From: Lutraria lutraria
Taxonomy: Eukaryota; Mollusca; Bivalvia; Venerida; Mactridae
Assembly: GCA_964023205.1 (NCBI GenBank)
Contig: OZ026848.1
Location: 35,451,912-35,515,911, forward strand
Length of the DNA: 64,000 nt
Reading direction: 5' to 3'
The stretch's first letter is position 1. Every line of letters starts with the position of its first letter. The notes under the pieces are model-generated. The model searched no databases. It was not told the DNA's origin and was given only the letters and a program-made list of their open reading frames with translations. Shown here one piece after another: positions 13,301 through 28,300 of the stretch. The translations under genes and the position numbers were made by a program.

Positions 13301-16300
13301 AGTGTAACTACTGAAATCCGAACCCTCTGAAATCCGGAAACTTCAGAAATTCGGACGATTTTCTTGGTCCCGAAATTTCGCCCTCTATTTCAATTAAAAT
13401 TATACTTCTGAATTCCGGAACTTCCGAATTCTGAATGATATTTTCATAAATTTTGGCTTATGTAAGTGCAATTTTACTTCCAAAGTCCGGACAGTGCAGA
13501 AAGTGTCAACCTTAATTAATTAACCTTGAGCCAAAATGACATTTTCCCCTCTATCAATTGTTTACCAATCAGTGGTGTTGATTTATTTTGACACACATTA
13601 GAATCACAATATGTCAAAATGTATGCAAAATATAACAAGTAAATTTTCACACTTGTTGTTTGTACATTGTTAAACATAATATATAACCATATTAGGTTTT
13701 GACTTAAAAATGTTTATCTTTTATTTTTGCATCATGTCTCAGTGATTATAACACCATATGTATTATACATAAACAATGATGTCCCTATTTTCATCATAAA
13801 GAACCTCTGATGTTTAACATCTGTACTGTCACAGTACTTGTTCAGATAATTTCAGACTTGTGAATTCCGGAAACTTCCAAAATCCGGACATTTTGCCCAG
13901 TCCCATGGGTGTCCAGATTTCAGAAGTTACGCTGTACTACATACCTGAACATATTAGATGGTGTAGCTGAGAACAATTTACTTCCATCAGGTGACCATGT
14001 CAATAAAGACACACCCCCACCTCCAAATCTACGGAGTGGAGTACAGGTTTCCAAGGCAACATCCCAAGCCAGCATGGCTGTATCGACAGGAGAAGCAGAT
14101 ATGAGTGTACGACCATCAGGACTCCAAGATAAACTAGTCACTGGACTGTGGTTACTTTGTTGTAAAACTTGTACAGAACTAGAAGATGGTCTGTAAACAG
14201 TGTAATATTCAGATAATCAGGGATAAATACAATAAATTAAGGCAATACATTACAGTAAAGTTCCGCTATTAAGACCATCGGGCGTTCTGACCAAAAGTGG
14301 TCTTAATAGCGAGTCAGTCTATATGTATACAGAGTATTTCATAAAGTTACCAAATACATGTGGAAAAATAGTGTTTGTTGTTGTTATATCTGTTACTGAG
14401 GCACAAACAAATTACATTCAGAAAACAAATAGTAAACAACTTTATAAATTTATTTTAAACTGAAACTATATAAATCAAAGGCCTGAAGGCCTGAAATGAG
14501 ATGAATTTTGTGATGCAGGGATATCTCTGAGTCAATACAAAATTTAAAACAGTATCAATAATTCTGTCCGAAATGAGGACCTAGTACTGTTTATTTAATA
14601 AAATATTAAAGTTCAAGGATCATATTGCCTGTTTAACCCTTTACTTCATAGCCCTAGTCAATATACATTCAACAAAAAAATTAAAGGGTCACATGTACAG
14701 GGTTAAATATCTTTTTTTGGTATGAAAATAATTTGAAAATAACAAGTGCTAATAAATATCAAAACCCTTTAGAATAACACTTGAAGACAAACAAGTCAAT
14801 GAGTGCAAACACGGTCATGGTTGAATGGGTTCAATTAGACAGGTATCAGAAAACTCAGTTTTCAACGTGCACGGGAATTTCGAATCAAGTTGTTTTTTAT
14901 GCTTCAATGATTCTGCAAACAATTGTTTTCATTGAATCAAGTACAGATTTGTGTTTAAATGCAAAATCAAAGTTCATATTGGAATATCGTTCAGAAAGAA
15001 TGCCTCATTTGACAAATAATAGGGCTGTCCCGATACAGATCTCAGCCGATACGAGACGCATTGCGATACAATACTAGCGATATGCGATATCAACGATACG
15101 ATATAAAAGTACTTCAAAGTAATGAAAAACGTTGTAATATTAGTGTTTTGGGGAACTTTGCACACTTGTCTGGTGCTAGAAAGTCCTAATTAACTGTTAA
15201 AAAGGTGTAAAACTAAATTTGTCTCGTATTAGAGTCATCAATTTGATTCACATATATGTTAGTTGATATTGCGGAAATAAAATAATTATGAGAAATATAA
15301 ACTAGTTTTAATCCCTGTCCCATAAATGACCTTATATCAATAATAGAACCTAGCCATATAAAATTGTTTAGAGAATCAGGGTTATGGTTGTTAAATTTAT
15401 TAACATTACTAAATTAATAATGAATTTCTGAAACCTTCAACTTGGATGTTATGATGACGAGACATATGTGTTCTAAGGTTGCTAGTCCTACTATACTTGA
15501 CATCACGTTGACACTTTTACAGAAAACTACGTGTTTCTTTGTTTCATCAATCGGCAAACCAAGATGCTGACATATTTTTATGTAAAATTACATAGTGGCG
15601 TAATATAATTTATAAGTCAACATCTACTTAATATCTATTTAAAGGGGCATGCCCAGGAACTGATGTGTCTTTTTTCGTACACCAAAAATGTGTTTGTTAC
15701 TTGTTAAACCAATTATTACCGAATAGTCAAAGAAGAATGTGCGTTCAAAACTTACCCTATAACGCGCACGTCGGTATTTGTATGTCGGTTTGAATAAAAG
15801 GCTGTCAGCCTTTTATTGACGACAACGATAATTCCGATACGTCTGAGAGTTTAACTGAGCATGTGCGCTGCCTTTCAAGTGAACATAACATGAGCAATAC
15901 TTACCATTTCAGTTTGTTGACATTTTTTCCGCGATGTTTTTGGTTTTGACAGATACCGAAAGGGTCGAGTTGTGAAAATGACGAATAATTTCTGAGGCCG
16001 AAATCGGCAGGTTTGGTAAATCTTGAAATGTGTATTTTGAGTAAACTAGCGGGATATTTTGTAAATTTCATTAATCGATTTAGGCATTAAAATTATACCA
16101 ATTTGATTGCTATTCGAGACGCTTCAGTTCCAGGGCATGCCCCTTTAAATATTCGCATTGAATGTGTTGTCTAGCTTTACCTGACGCTGCTAATGTCGAT
16201 GAAGTCGGATAGTAGTTGCGTAAGCATTGTCGATGATGAAATGAGATTAAATTCGCAAATCTAGTTCAGTTGTTCAGCATTCTAAGAGTTTTTTATATAT

Positions 16301-19300
16301 AAATAAAAAAACGCGATACGGCCGATACGGGACCTTCCGATACGATACGCATATCGTTCAGGACTGTACCGGTACGTACCGGTACCGGTAGCCATATCGG
16401 GACAGCCCTAACAAATAATGAACGACAACGTGCACTTGGCCGTTTGCTAGCTGGTCAGACTCAACGTCAAGTTGCGGCAGACTTTAATGTTAGTCAGAGC
16501 GTCATCGGCAGGTTGTGGCAAATGTACCTGAATACTGGGGATGTGCAATGGAGACCAGGTCAAGGTCGTTCGAGGGTCACAACTGCTGTACAAGACCGAC
16601 GTTTATCGCTTATGGCACGACGTCGACGGTTCGACTCGGCTGTTATGCTGAATAGAGACTTTGAACAGACGTATGGTTATCGGATCTCCGTTCAGACAGT
16701 CAGAAACAGACTGCATGATTCCAAACTGCGTGCTAGAAGACTAGTTGTGAGACCGCCCTTGACCCCACACCACCGAAGATGTCGTCTGGTGTTTGCGCGC
16801 AACCATTTGCTGTTTGGACGTCAAGGTTTGCGCAACATTTTGTGGACTGACGAATCCAAATTCTACTTGGATTTTAATGACGGGCGCAGATGCATGTGGA
16901 GACAGAGAAACGAACGTTTCCGGGACTGCTGTGTGGCAGAGCATGACCGCTTCGGAGGAGGTCAGTACTCGTTTGGGCAGGTATATCCTACAACGGGCGT
17001 ACGGACCTCTACACCATCTGGAACGGGGCTCTGACTGGTGTAAGATACAGGGACGAGATCCTCAACCCTATCGTGCGCCCTTACGCCGGGGCTTACGGTC
17101 CAGGCTTCATCCTGATGGACGACAACGCCCATCTCGTGCCAGGGTGGTGGACCAGTACCTGTACCGGGAAGGCATCGAACGGATGGACTGGCCAGCGAGG
17201 TCACCAGACCTCAATCCTATAGAACATGCCTGGGACATGCTGCAGCGCCGGATATCCGCTCGTAATCTGCAACCAAGGACCGTCCAGGTGCTGCAAAACA
17301 TGCTAGTAGAAGAGTGGCTAAGGATCCCCATTGCAGACATCAGGAGGTTGATTCTCAGCTTTCCTCAGAGGTGCCAGGAAGTCATTCATGCGTGTGGTGG
17401 ACACACACGATACTAACTATAGTTTGTTGTGAGAACCAATCCGATGTGACGTTTTGTTAAGTTTTTTGTTACCCCACCCATCTTGGCTGACACACGGATT
17501 TTTTAGGGTGGTTGTGTTTGATGGATTACTGTGATATTGTTTTTTGATTTTTTCAAATAATGAAATACTGCACAATGAAGTAAACAGGTACATTTATATG
17601 TCAGTATAAAAAAATATCTGAAATAAATTATGTTTATGTATTTGTTTCGACCCTATATATGTGACCCTTTAATTGTTTTCTTGAGTATACATACTGTATA
17701 CTGATAGTGGATCAGATAAACGTGGTACACTGTCTCCATACAGGTTATTGGGAAATGCTACTGTTTTGACACATGTCTACTACATCGATCACTGGCTTAA
17801 AATTATACTAAATAGTAATCCCATCAAATTATAGTAAATGTAAAAGTTGTTCATAATTTAATAACCTCTTCATGGTGTCATTTTTGTAACTGTGGGATAA
17901 ATATTAAAAGAAATAAAGGGGAACAAAAATTGCAAAAAAATTATGTAAGCTTATTTTTGTCTTCTGATTTTTTTCTACTGACACCTGGTTATTTTATCAC
18001 TTTATTGTAATGCTAAATAATGGTTTTATGATTTCTGAATTATGCCTAAGTGATTGTATTTAATTTATCTTACTTGCTACGCAAAAATATCTGATGTTAG
18101 GCAAATATTTAGGGCAATATAATGTGTACAAACTGACACAAAGTCCGTGTTTTTCCTTATCCTTTTTCTGAATGTAGGACAAAAGCTCTCCTGGACAAAA
18201 GCTCCCCCATTCATTTTGATAGGGGTGGACAAAAGCTCCCCCATTGATTTACTACCCCGGACAATCGCTCTCCCGTTATTTTTGCACCCTGGACAAAAGC
18301 TCCCCTTATATAAAAATGAACTTACCAACGATTGATAATATGTCGCGATATTCTCATCTATTAACCTACAACCAACCTCTTATTCCACGAAAAAAAGAAT
18401 GAATTAAATTGAACATTAATGGTCAAATGTTCACTACTGACAACATGCACCTACTCAATAACGATAACTCCAGATAGGACGCTCACACAAATAAGTTATC
18501 GTTCTTACTTTATAAAATATAAAAATAAATAAATATGTTTGTATTATATGCCGATTTTGTCAAAATATAGTATAGTTAACATTTTATTTAATAACAAGCA
18601 TAAAATATTTCAATCAATATGGTGATATAATTATCGTCCATTTTATTTATCAAACAAAAAAATCAATTACATTACATACCAGTCCTACTCATTCAGCCGA
18701 CAAAGGTACTTGATTCATAGATTCTTTTGAATGTGCTATTTGTTATTTTGTATCTGTCTGCATGTATGTAATATTGGTAGAATACTTTATTTATGTTTGT
18801 TATGTGGTCAGAAGATGAATAAAGGTACATAATTTTATTATACTATTTAAAGTATCTTACATAGTCTATTTTGATAAATATATGGGTATGGCTTAGATAC
18901 AGATACAGAATGGGACAGTTATGTCAGTCTACAAAATACACACATACTATTCTACAGATCAGACAGTCAATCACAGAAACTTCATCAAATACTTACATAA
19001 AATAGATAAAAAATCTCAGAACGTTCAAACCATATTTTATTCAGGTCTCAGTCCGAAATAATCTGGATTTTATCCTTTACTGAGGTCGGGAACGCACTGA
19101 CAAATGTAGTGACGTCACGCTATTCGTTGCTGACACATTGATACATTTATTTTATAATTATCGATTGAATAATATGATCAATGGGTGAGTTTCTGTCTGG
19201 GTGAGTTTTTGTCCGGGTTTGAAAATAACGGGAGAGCGATTGTCCGGGGTAGTAAATCAATGGGGGAGCTTTTGTCCACCCCTATCAAAATGAACGAGGG

Positions 19301-22300
19301 AGCTTTCGTCCGGGGGAGCTTTTGTCCGGATACCTTTTTGTCCACATTGAAAAAATCACAGGGGGGGTTTCGTCCGCACTGAAAAAAGCACAGGGGGGTT
19401 TTTGTCCACCCATGTTAAAAACACTGGGAGGGTTTTTGTCCGGGAGGGTTTTTGTCCGTCTCCCGATGAATGTATAGCAGACTAATACCAGTTGGGAATG
19501 AGGAATGTTTTTTGTTGAAAGGAGCTCTCTCTTAACAGGTGAACTATCATGAAGGTCCTTACAAACAGGTTTTGTCATAATGGTATTTGTTAGCAGCAGG
19601 CAGTCTTTAAGCCAAGTTTAATTGTATACTTATAGCATATGCCAAAATTGAGCAAAATGTAATTGTAATTTAATGCATTACAATGACTAAAGTAATAGGA
19701 CTCCAATCTGAAACTTGTAAAATGCTGTCAAAATCAACATTAAACCAGGGATCACGTGTTTGATAACACCTCTCGATTTAATGTCTATACGATCAGCCCG
19801 ATAATCCCCTATGATACTAATTAATTGCTTAACAATTACACATTTTAGACCCTTCTCCACTACAAACAGCGTATCATGAAGTAGTCTCATGTCGTAAATA
19901 CTGTAAATTAGTCTATCAGTGTATGTCGTTAATAACAACCAGACCCCTGCGGCTAGGTGTGAAATGTATACAGCCAGATAATTATCGACTTTAGTGGGAC
20001 TTAAACTGCAGTAATTAACAGATTGGGTCCAATTAAGTGGTCGTAATACGGAATAGTGGACCGGTCATATTTTCGGACCTTTAATCATTGAAATGATAAA
20101 GAAATTTTTGGTTCTTTAGAAAAGCGGTCGTAATAGCGGAATGGTCTTATTATCAGACCGGTCGTTAAGTGGAACTTTACTGTACAATGTTGATGTTTCC
20201 AATACTCCAATACACATTCAACACTTTTTCACCTCCTTATTTCTTTATCTGTTGCTCAACAGTCCATTCTGACAGCTTTGGTAATTTCAGAGCCTCCACA
20301 GAGAGCAGATGCCCCATTATCAAACTTGGCCTGCATATTATTCAAACAAACATTCTGGCAAAGTTTCATGAAGATCCAATAAAAACAGTGATTTCTAGAG
20401 TGTTCACGAGGTTTTCCCTTAATTGGCCCTGTTGACCTAGTTTTTGACCCCAAGTAACCCAGTATCGACCTTGTCTGAGATTTTGTTGATATTAACATTC
20501 CAACCCAGTTTTGTGAAAATTGAACTAAAACTTGAACTTGCAATCATTGATGTTAACATGCAAGTGTCGGTATAATAATAATGGATAGAATGGATGCATT
20601 TGTCATTTACACGCAAGAATATGTAATTTATAAACATAGAGTAAGGAAAGATTCAAGCCACGTGCCACTTACTGATGGAAAGAAGCATAAAGCCACACGG
20701 CAGTTGCAGTTAGTTTAAAACGAATGAAACAAGGCAAGATGCAATTGTCATTTAACAATATGCATGTAACAAGACAAGATGCAATTGTCATTTAACAGCA
20801 TGCATGTACTGGTGGATATTCCCTTCCATAATTATATAGTCCAATTTCCTTCATATAATTAAAACAAGAAACATGGCAATGCCACAAAACCAGGTTTTCA
20901 AGGCTTTCACAACAGACTGTAAATTTAGCCCACACGAAAATACCACAAGATATTGAGTGTAAACTGGTTTTCTACTTCTACTAACATTAACCTTGACTTG
21001 ACTGACCCCCAAATACTATCCCAAGTTACGTTTCCATGCAAGAAGGCTAAATACCAAGTTTAATCAAGATTGGTCAATCCATGCAAACTGAAGTTATTGA
21101 CCGGATACTAATTTTCTATTTTTAGTAACAGTGACCTTGACCCGGCTGACCCCAAATACAATCCAAAGCTAGGTTTTCATTCAATGATGCTTCATACCAA
21201 GTTTAGTCAAGATCAGTCAATCCAAACAAAGTTATTGACCAGAAAAAACCCGTTTGATGCCCGCCCACCCGCTGTTTTCAGCATTGTAATACCCAGGTTT
21301 CACTTTGTGAAAACCTGGTTAAAAACTTTCAGGTCTTACAGTTTCTTCATGTTTTCGACTTATAAAACACAGATTGGCTGAAGATCGATGCATTACAGTG
21401 AACTGAGAGAAATATTCACACAGAAGTATTATACAGTGACAAGAGACAGAATAATATAACTAAGATAATCACCTGGTAGCAAGAGATGTTGGTTCAACAT
21501 GCCATATTAGTACACAAGACTGACATCCAACACCAAGTACAGAGGAAGAATTTGGTCTGAAACGGAAAAAAAATACTGATTGCAACTTATATTGTTACAA
21601 CATAATTGAATAAGAGCATTGTTAATTCTACATCATATCTTACAGAGAAGACTATCTGATCCATACTGATACATGTTAATTCTACATCATATCTTACAGA
21701 GAAGACTATCTGATCCATACTGATACATGTTAATTCTACATCATATCTTACAGAGAAGACTATCTGATCCATACTGATACATGTTAATTCTACATCATAT
21801 CTTACAGAGAAGACTATCTGATCCAGACTGATACATGTTAATTCTACATCATATCTTACAGAGAAGACTATCTGATCCATACTGATACATGTTAATTCTA
21901 CATCATATCTTACAGAGAAGACTATCTGATCCATACTGATACATGTTAATTCTACATCATATCTTACAGAGAAGACTATCTGATCCATACTGATACATGT
22001 TAATTCTACATCATATCTTACAGAGAAGACTATCTGATCCAGACTGATACATGTTAATTCTACATCATATCTTACAGAGAAGACTATCTGATCCATACTG
22101 ATACATGTTAATTCTACATCATATCTTACAGAGAAGACTATCTGATCCATACTGATACATGTTAATTCTACATCATATCTTACAGAGAAGACTATCTGAT
22201 CCATACTGATACATGTTAATTCTACATCATATCTTACAGAGAAGACTATCTGATCCATACTGATACATGTTAATTCTACATCATATCTTACAGAGAAGAC

Positions 22301-25300
22301 TATCTGATCCATACTGATACATGTTAATTCTACATCATATCTTACAGAGAAGACTATCTGATCCATACTGATACATGTTAATTCTACATCATATCTTACA
22401 GAGAAGACTATCTGATCCAGACTGATACATGTTAATTCTACATCATATCTTACAGAGAAGACTATCTGATCCATACTGATACATGTTAATTCTACATCAT
22501 ATCTTACAGAGAAGACTATCTGATCCATACTGATACATGTTAATTCTACATCATATCTTACAGAGAAGACTATCTGATCCATACTGATACATGTTAATTC
22601 TACATCATATCTTACAGAGAAGACTATCTGATCCAGACTGATACATGTTAATTCTACATCATATCTTACAGAGAAGACTATCTGATCCATACTGATACAT
22701 GTTAATTCTACATCATATCTTACAGAGAAGACTATCTGATCCATACTGATACATGTTAATTCTACATCATATCTTACAGAGAAGACTATCTGATCCAGAC
22801 TGATACATGTTAATTCTACATCATATCTTACAGAGAAGACTATCTGATCCATACTGATACATGTTAATTCTACATCATATCTTACAGAGAAGACTATCTG
22901 ATCCATACTGATACATGTTAATTCTACATCATATCTTACAGAGAAGACTATCTGATCCATACTGATACATGTTAATTCTACATCATATCTTATAGAGAAG
23001 ACTATCTGATCCATACTGATACATGTTAATTCTACATCATATCTTACAGAGAAGACTATCTGATCCATACTGATACATGTTAATTCTACATCATATCTTA
23101 CAGAGAAGACTATCTGATCCATACTGATACATGTTAATTCTACATCATATCTTACAGAGAAGACTATCTGATCCATACTGATACATGTTAATTCTACATC
23201 ATATCTTACAGAGAAGACTATCTGATCCATACTGATACATGTTAATTCTACATCATATCTTACAGAGAAGACTATCTGATCCATACTGATACATGTTAAT
23301 TCTACATCATATCTTACAGAGAAGACTATCTGATCCATACTGATACATGTTAATTCTACATCATATCTTACAGAGAAGACTATCTGATCCAGACTGATAC
23401 ATGTTAATTCTACATCATATCTTACAGAGAAGACTATCTGATCCATACTGATACATGTTAATTCTACATCATATCTTACAGAGAAGACTATCTGATCCAT
23501 ACTGATACATGTTAATTCTACATCATATCTTACAGAGAAGACTATCTGATCCATACTGATACATGTTAATTCTACATCATATCTTACAGAGAAGACTATC
23601 TGATCCAGACTGATACATGTTAATTCTACATCATATCTTACAGAGAAGACTATCTGATCCATACTGATACATGTTAATTCTACATCATATCTTACAGAGA
23701 AGACTATCTGATCCATACTGATACATGTTAATTCTACATCATATCTTACAGAGAAGACTATCTGATCCATACTGATACATGTTAATTCTACATCATATCT
23801 TACAGAGAAGACTATCTGATCCATACTGATACATGTTAATTCTACATCATATCTTACAGAGAAGACTATCTGATCCATACTGATACATGTTAATTCTACA
23901 TCATATCTTACAGAGAAGACTATCTGATCCATACTGATACATGTTAATTCTACATCATATCTTACAGAGAAGACTATCTGATCCATACTGATACATGTTA
24001 ATTCTACATCATATCTTACAGAGAAGACTATCTGATCCATACTGATACATGTTAATTCTACATCATATCTTACAGAGAAGACTATCTGATCCATACTGAT
24101 ACATGTTAATTCTACATCATATCTTACAGAGAAGACTATCTGATCCATACTGATACATGTTAATTCTACATCATATCTTACAGAGAAGACTATCTGATCC
24201 AGACTGATACATGTTAATTCTACATCATATCTTACAGAGAAGACTATCTGATCCATACTGATACATGTTAATTCTACATCATATCTTACAGAGAAGACTA
24301 TCTGATCCATACTGATACATGTTAATTCTACATCATATCTTACAGAGAAGACTATCTGATCCATACTGATACATGTTAATTCTACATCATATCTTACAGA
24401 GAAGACTATCTGATCCAGACTGATACATGTTAATTCTACATCATATCTTACAGAGAAGACTATCTGATCCATACTGATACATGTTAATTCTACATCATAT
24501 CTTACAGAGAAGACTATCTGATCCATACTGATACATGTTAATTCTACATCATATCTTACAGAGAAGACTATCTGATCCAGACTGATACATGTTAATTCTA
24601 CATCATATCTTACAGAGAAGACTATCTGATCCATACTGATACATGTTAATTCTACATCATATCTTACAGAGAAGACTATCTGATCCATACTGATACATGT
24701 TAATTCTACATCATATCTTACAGAGAAGACTATCTGATCCATACTGATACATGTTAATTCTACATCATATCTTATAGAGAAGACTATCTGATCCATACTG
24801 ATACATGTTAATTCTACATCATATCTTACAGAGAAGACTATCTGATCCATACTGATACATGTTAATTCTACATCATATCTTACAGAGAAGACTATCTGAT
24901 CCATACTGATACATGTTAATTCTACATCATATCTTACAGAGAAGACTATCTGATCCATACTGATACATGTTAATTCTACATCATATCTTACAGAGAAGAC
25001 TATCTGATCCATACTGATACATGTTAATTCTACATCATATCTTACAGAGAAGACTATCTGATCCATACTGATACATGTTAATTCTACATCATATCTTACA
25101 GAGAAGACTATCTGATCCATACTGATACATGTTAATTCTACATCATATCTTACAGAGAAGACTATCTGATCCAGACTGATACATGTTAATTCTACATCAT
25201 ATCTTACAGAGAAGACTATCTGATCCATACTGATACATGTTAATTCTACATCATATCTTACAGAGAAGACTATCTGATCCAGACTGATACATGTTAATTC

Positions 25301-28300
25301 TACATCATATCTTACAGAGAAGACTATCTGATCCAGACTGATACATGTTAATTCTACATCATATCTTACAGAGAAGACTATCTGATCCATACTGATACAT
25401 GTTAATTCTACATCATATCTTACAGAGAAGACTATCTGATCCATACTGATACATGTTAATTCTACATCATATCTTACAGAGAAGACTATCTGATCCATAC
25501 TGATACATGTTAATTCTACATCATATCTTACAGAGAAGACTATCTGATCCATACTGATACATGTTAATTCTACATCATATCTTACAGAGAAGACTATCTG
25601 ATCCATACTGATACATGTTAATTCTACATCATATCTTACAGAGAAGACTATCTGATCCATACTGATACATGTTAATTCTACATCATATCTTACAGAGAAG
25701 ACTATCTGATCCAGACTGATACATGTTAATTCTACATCATATCTTACAGAGAAGACTATCTGATCCATACTGATACATGTTAATTCTACATCATATCTTA
25801 CAGAGAAGACTATCTGATCCATACTGATACATGTTAATTCTACATCATATCTTACAGAGAAGACTATCTGATCCATACTGATACATGTTAATTCTACATC
25901 ATATCTTACAGAGAAGACTATCTGATCCATACTGATACATGTTAATTCTACATCATATCTTACAGAGAAGACTATCTGATCCAGACTGATACATGTTAAT
26001 TCTACATCATATCTTACAGAGAAGACTATCTGATCCATACTGATACATGTTAATTCTACATCATATCTTACAGAGAAGACTATCTGATCCATACTGATAC
26101 ATGTTAATTCTACATCATATCTTACAGAGAAGACTATCTGATCCATACTGATACATGTTAATTCTACATCATATCTTACAGAGAAGACTATCTGATCCAG
26201 ACTGATACATGTTAATTCTACATCATATCTTACAGAGAAGACTATCTGATCCATACTGATACATGTTAATTCTACATCATATCTTACAGAGAAGACTATC
26301 TGATCCATACTGATACATGTTAATTCTACATCATATCTTACAGAGAAGACTATCTGATCCATACTGATACATGTTAATTCTACATCATATCTTACAGAGA
26401 AGACTATCTGATCCAGACTGATACATGTTAATTCTACATCATATCTTACAGAGAAGACTATCTGATCCATACTGATACATGTTAATTCTACATCATATCT
26501 TACAGAGAAGACTATCTGATCCATACTGATACATGTTAATTCTACATCATATCTTACAGAGAAGACTATCTGATCCATACTGATACATGTTAATTCTACA
26601 TCATATCTTACAGAGAAGACTATCTGATCCAGACTGATACATGTTAATTCTACATCATATCTTACAGAGAAGACTATCTGATCCATACTGATACATGTTA
26701 ATTCTACATCATATCTTACAGAGAAGACTATCTGATCCAGACTGATACATGTTAATTCTACATCATATCTTACAGAGAAGACTATCTGATCCAGACTGAT
26801 ACATGTTAATTCTACATCATATCTTACAGAGAAGACTATCTGATCCATACTGATACATGTTAATTCTACATCATATCTTACAGAGAAGACTATCTGATCC
26901 ATACTGATACATGTTAATTCTACATCATATCTTACAGAGAAGACTATCTGATCCATACTGATACATGTTAATTCTACATCATATCTTACAGAGAAGACTA
27001 TCTGATCCAGACTGATACATGTTAATTCTACATCATATCTTACAGAGAAGACTATCTGATCCATACTGATACATGTTAATTCTACATCATATCTTACAGA
27101 GAAGACTATCTGATCCATACTGATACATGTTAATTCTACATCATATCTTACAGAGAAGACTATCTGATCCATACTGATACATGTTAATTCTACATCATAT
27201 CTTACAGAGAAGACTATCTGATCCATACTGATACATGTTAATTCTACATCATATCTTACAGAGAAGACTATCTGATCCATACTGATACATGTTAATTCTA
27301 CATCATATCTTACAGAGAAGACTATCTGATCCATACTGATACATGTTAATTCTACATCATATCTTACAGAGAAGACTATCTGATCCATACTGATACATGT
27401 TAATTCTACATCATATCTTACAGAGAAGACTATCTGATCCATACTGATACATGTTAATTCTACATCATATCTTACAGAGAAGACTATCTGATCCATACTG
27501 ATACATGTTAATTCTACATCATATCTTACAGAGAAGACTATCTGATCCAGACTGATACATGTTAATTCTACATCATATCTTACAGAGAAGACTATCTGAT
27601 CCATACTGATACATGTTAATTCTACATCATATCTTACAGAGAAGACTATCTGATCCATACTGATACATGTTAATTCTACATCATATCTTACAGAGAAGAC
27701 TATCTGATCCATACTGATACATGTTAATTCTACATCATATCTTACAGAGAAGACTATCTGATCCATACTGATACATGTTAATTCTACATCATATCTTACA
27801 GAGAAGACTATCTGATCCATACTGATACATGTTAATTCTACATCATATCTTACAGAGAAGACTATCTGATCCAGACTGATACATGTTAATTCTACATCAT
27901 ATCTTACAGAGAAGACTATCTGATCCATACTGATACATGTTAATTCTACATCATATCTTACAGAGAAGACTATCTGATCCATACTGATACATGTTAATTC
28001 TACATCATATCTTACAGAGAAGACTATCTGATCCATACTGATACATGTTAATTCTACATCATATCTTACAGAGAAGACTATCTGATCCAGACTGATACAT
28101 GTTAATTCTACATCATATCTTACAGAGAAGACTATCTGATCCATACTGATACATGTTAATTCTACATCATATCTTACAGAGAAGACTATCTGATCCATAC
28201 TGATACATGTTAATTCTACATCATATCTTACAGAGAAGACTATCTGATCCATACTGATACATGTTAATTCTACATCATATCTTACAGAGAAGACTATCTG

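Larger units (their letters stand above)
15000..17416 (+). pseudogene. Tc1-like transposase, broken by MITE and frameshifts
   Basis: Starts MPHLTNN at 15000. The frame is cut at 15019 by the MITE and resumes at 16419 as [20 protein letters not shown], a helix-turn-helix domain. Then come the paired-like second domain, [16 protein letters not shown], and WTDESKFYL with the first catalytic Asp. LMDDNA near 17112 holds the second Asp and [14 protein letters not shown] near 17205 the Glu, as in DD34E Tc1 transposases. A one-base loss near 16960 and a loss of about four bases near 17130 shift the frame. The C-terminus ends at the stop at 17416. It is inactive by three independent lesions. Confidence 0.93.
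14684..17669 (+). mobile_element. Tc1-like transposon, interrupted
   Basis: Inverted ends AAGGGTCACATGTACAGGGT and, from the right, AAGGGTCACATATATAGGGT, both flanked by TA. After subtraction of the 1.4-kb hAT-type MITE inside, the element is about 1.6 kb, the usual size for Tc1-like elements. It carries one transposase pseudogene on the + strand. Located in AAAS intron 6. Confidence 0.92.
14253..20182. mobile_element. Outer TA-flanked DNA element hosting nested insertions
   Basis: Left end CAGTAAAGTTCCGCTATTAA and right end (inverted) CAGTAAAGTTCCACTTAACG, each flanked by TA. Related 'ggtcttaatagcg' and 'ggtcgtaatagcgg' words lie just inside both ends. Within it sit the Tc1 element 14684-17669 and the iteron element 18177-19466; removing them leaves about 1.65 kb of original interior without clear coding. 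The alternative is two unrelated fragments of one family, but orientation and TA flanks favour one element. Confidence 0.6.

Noticed and set aside
16741..17340. Minus-strand frames over the transposase region
   Set aside because: Shadows of the Tc1-like transposase, which is clearly coded on the + strand.
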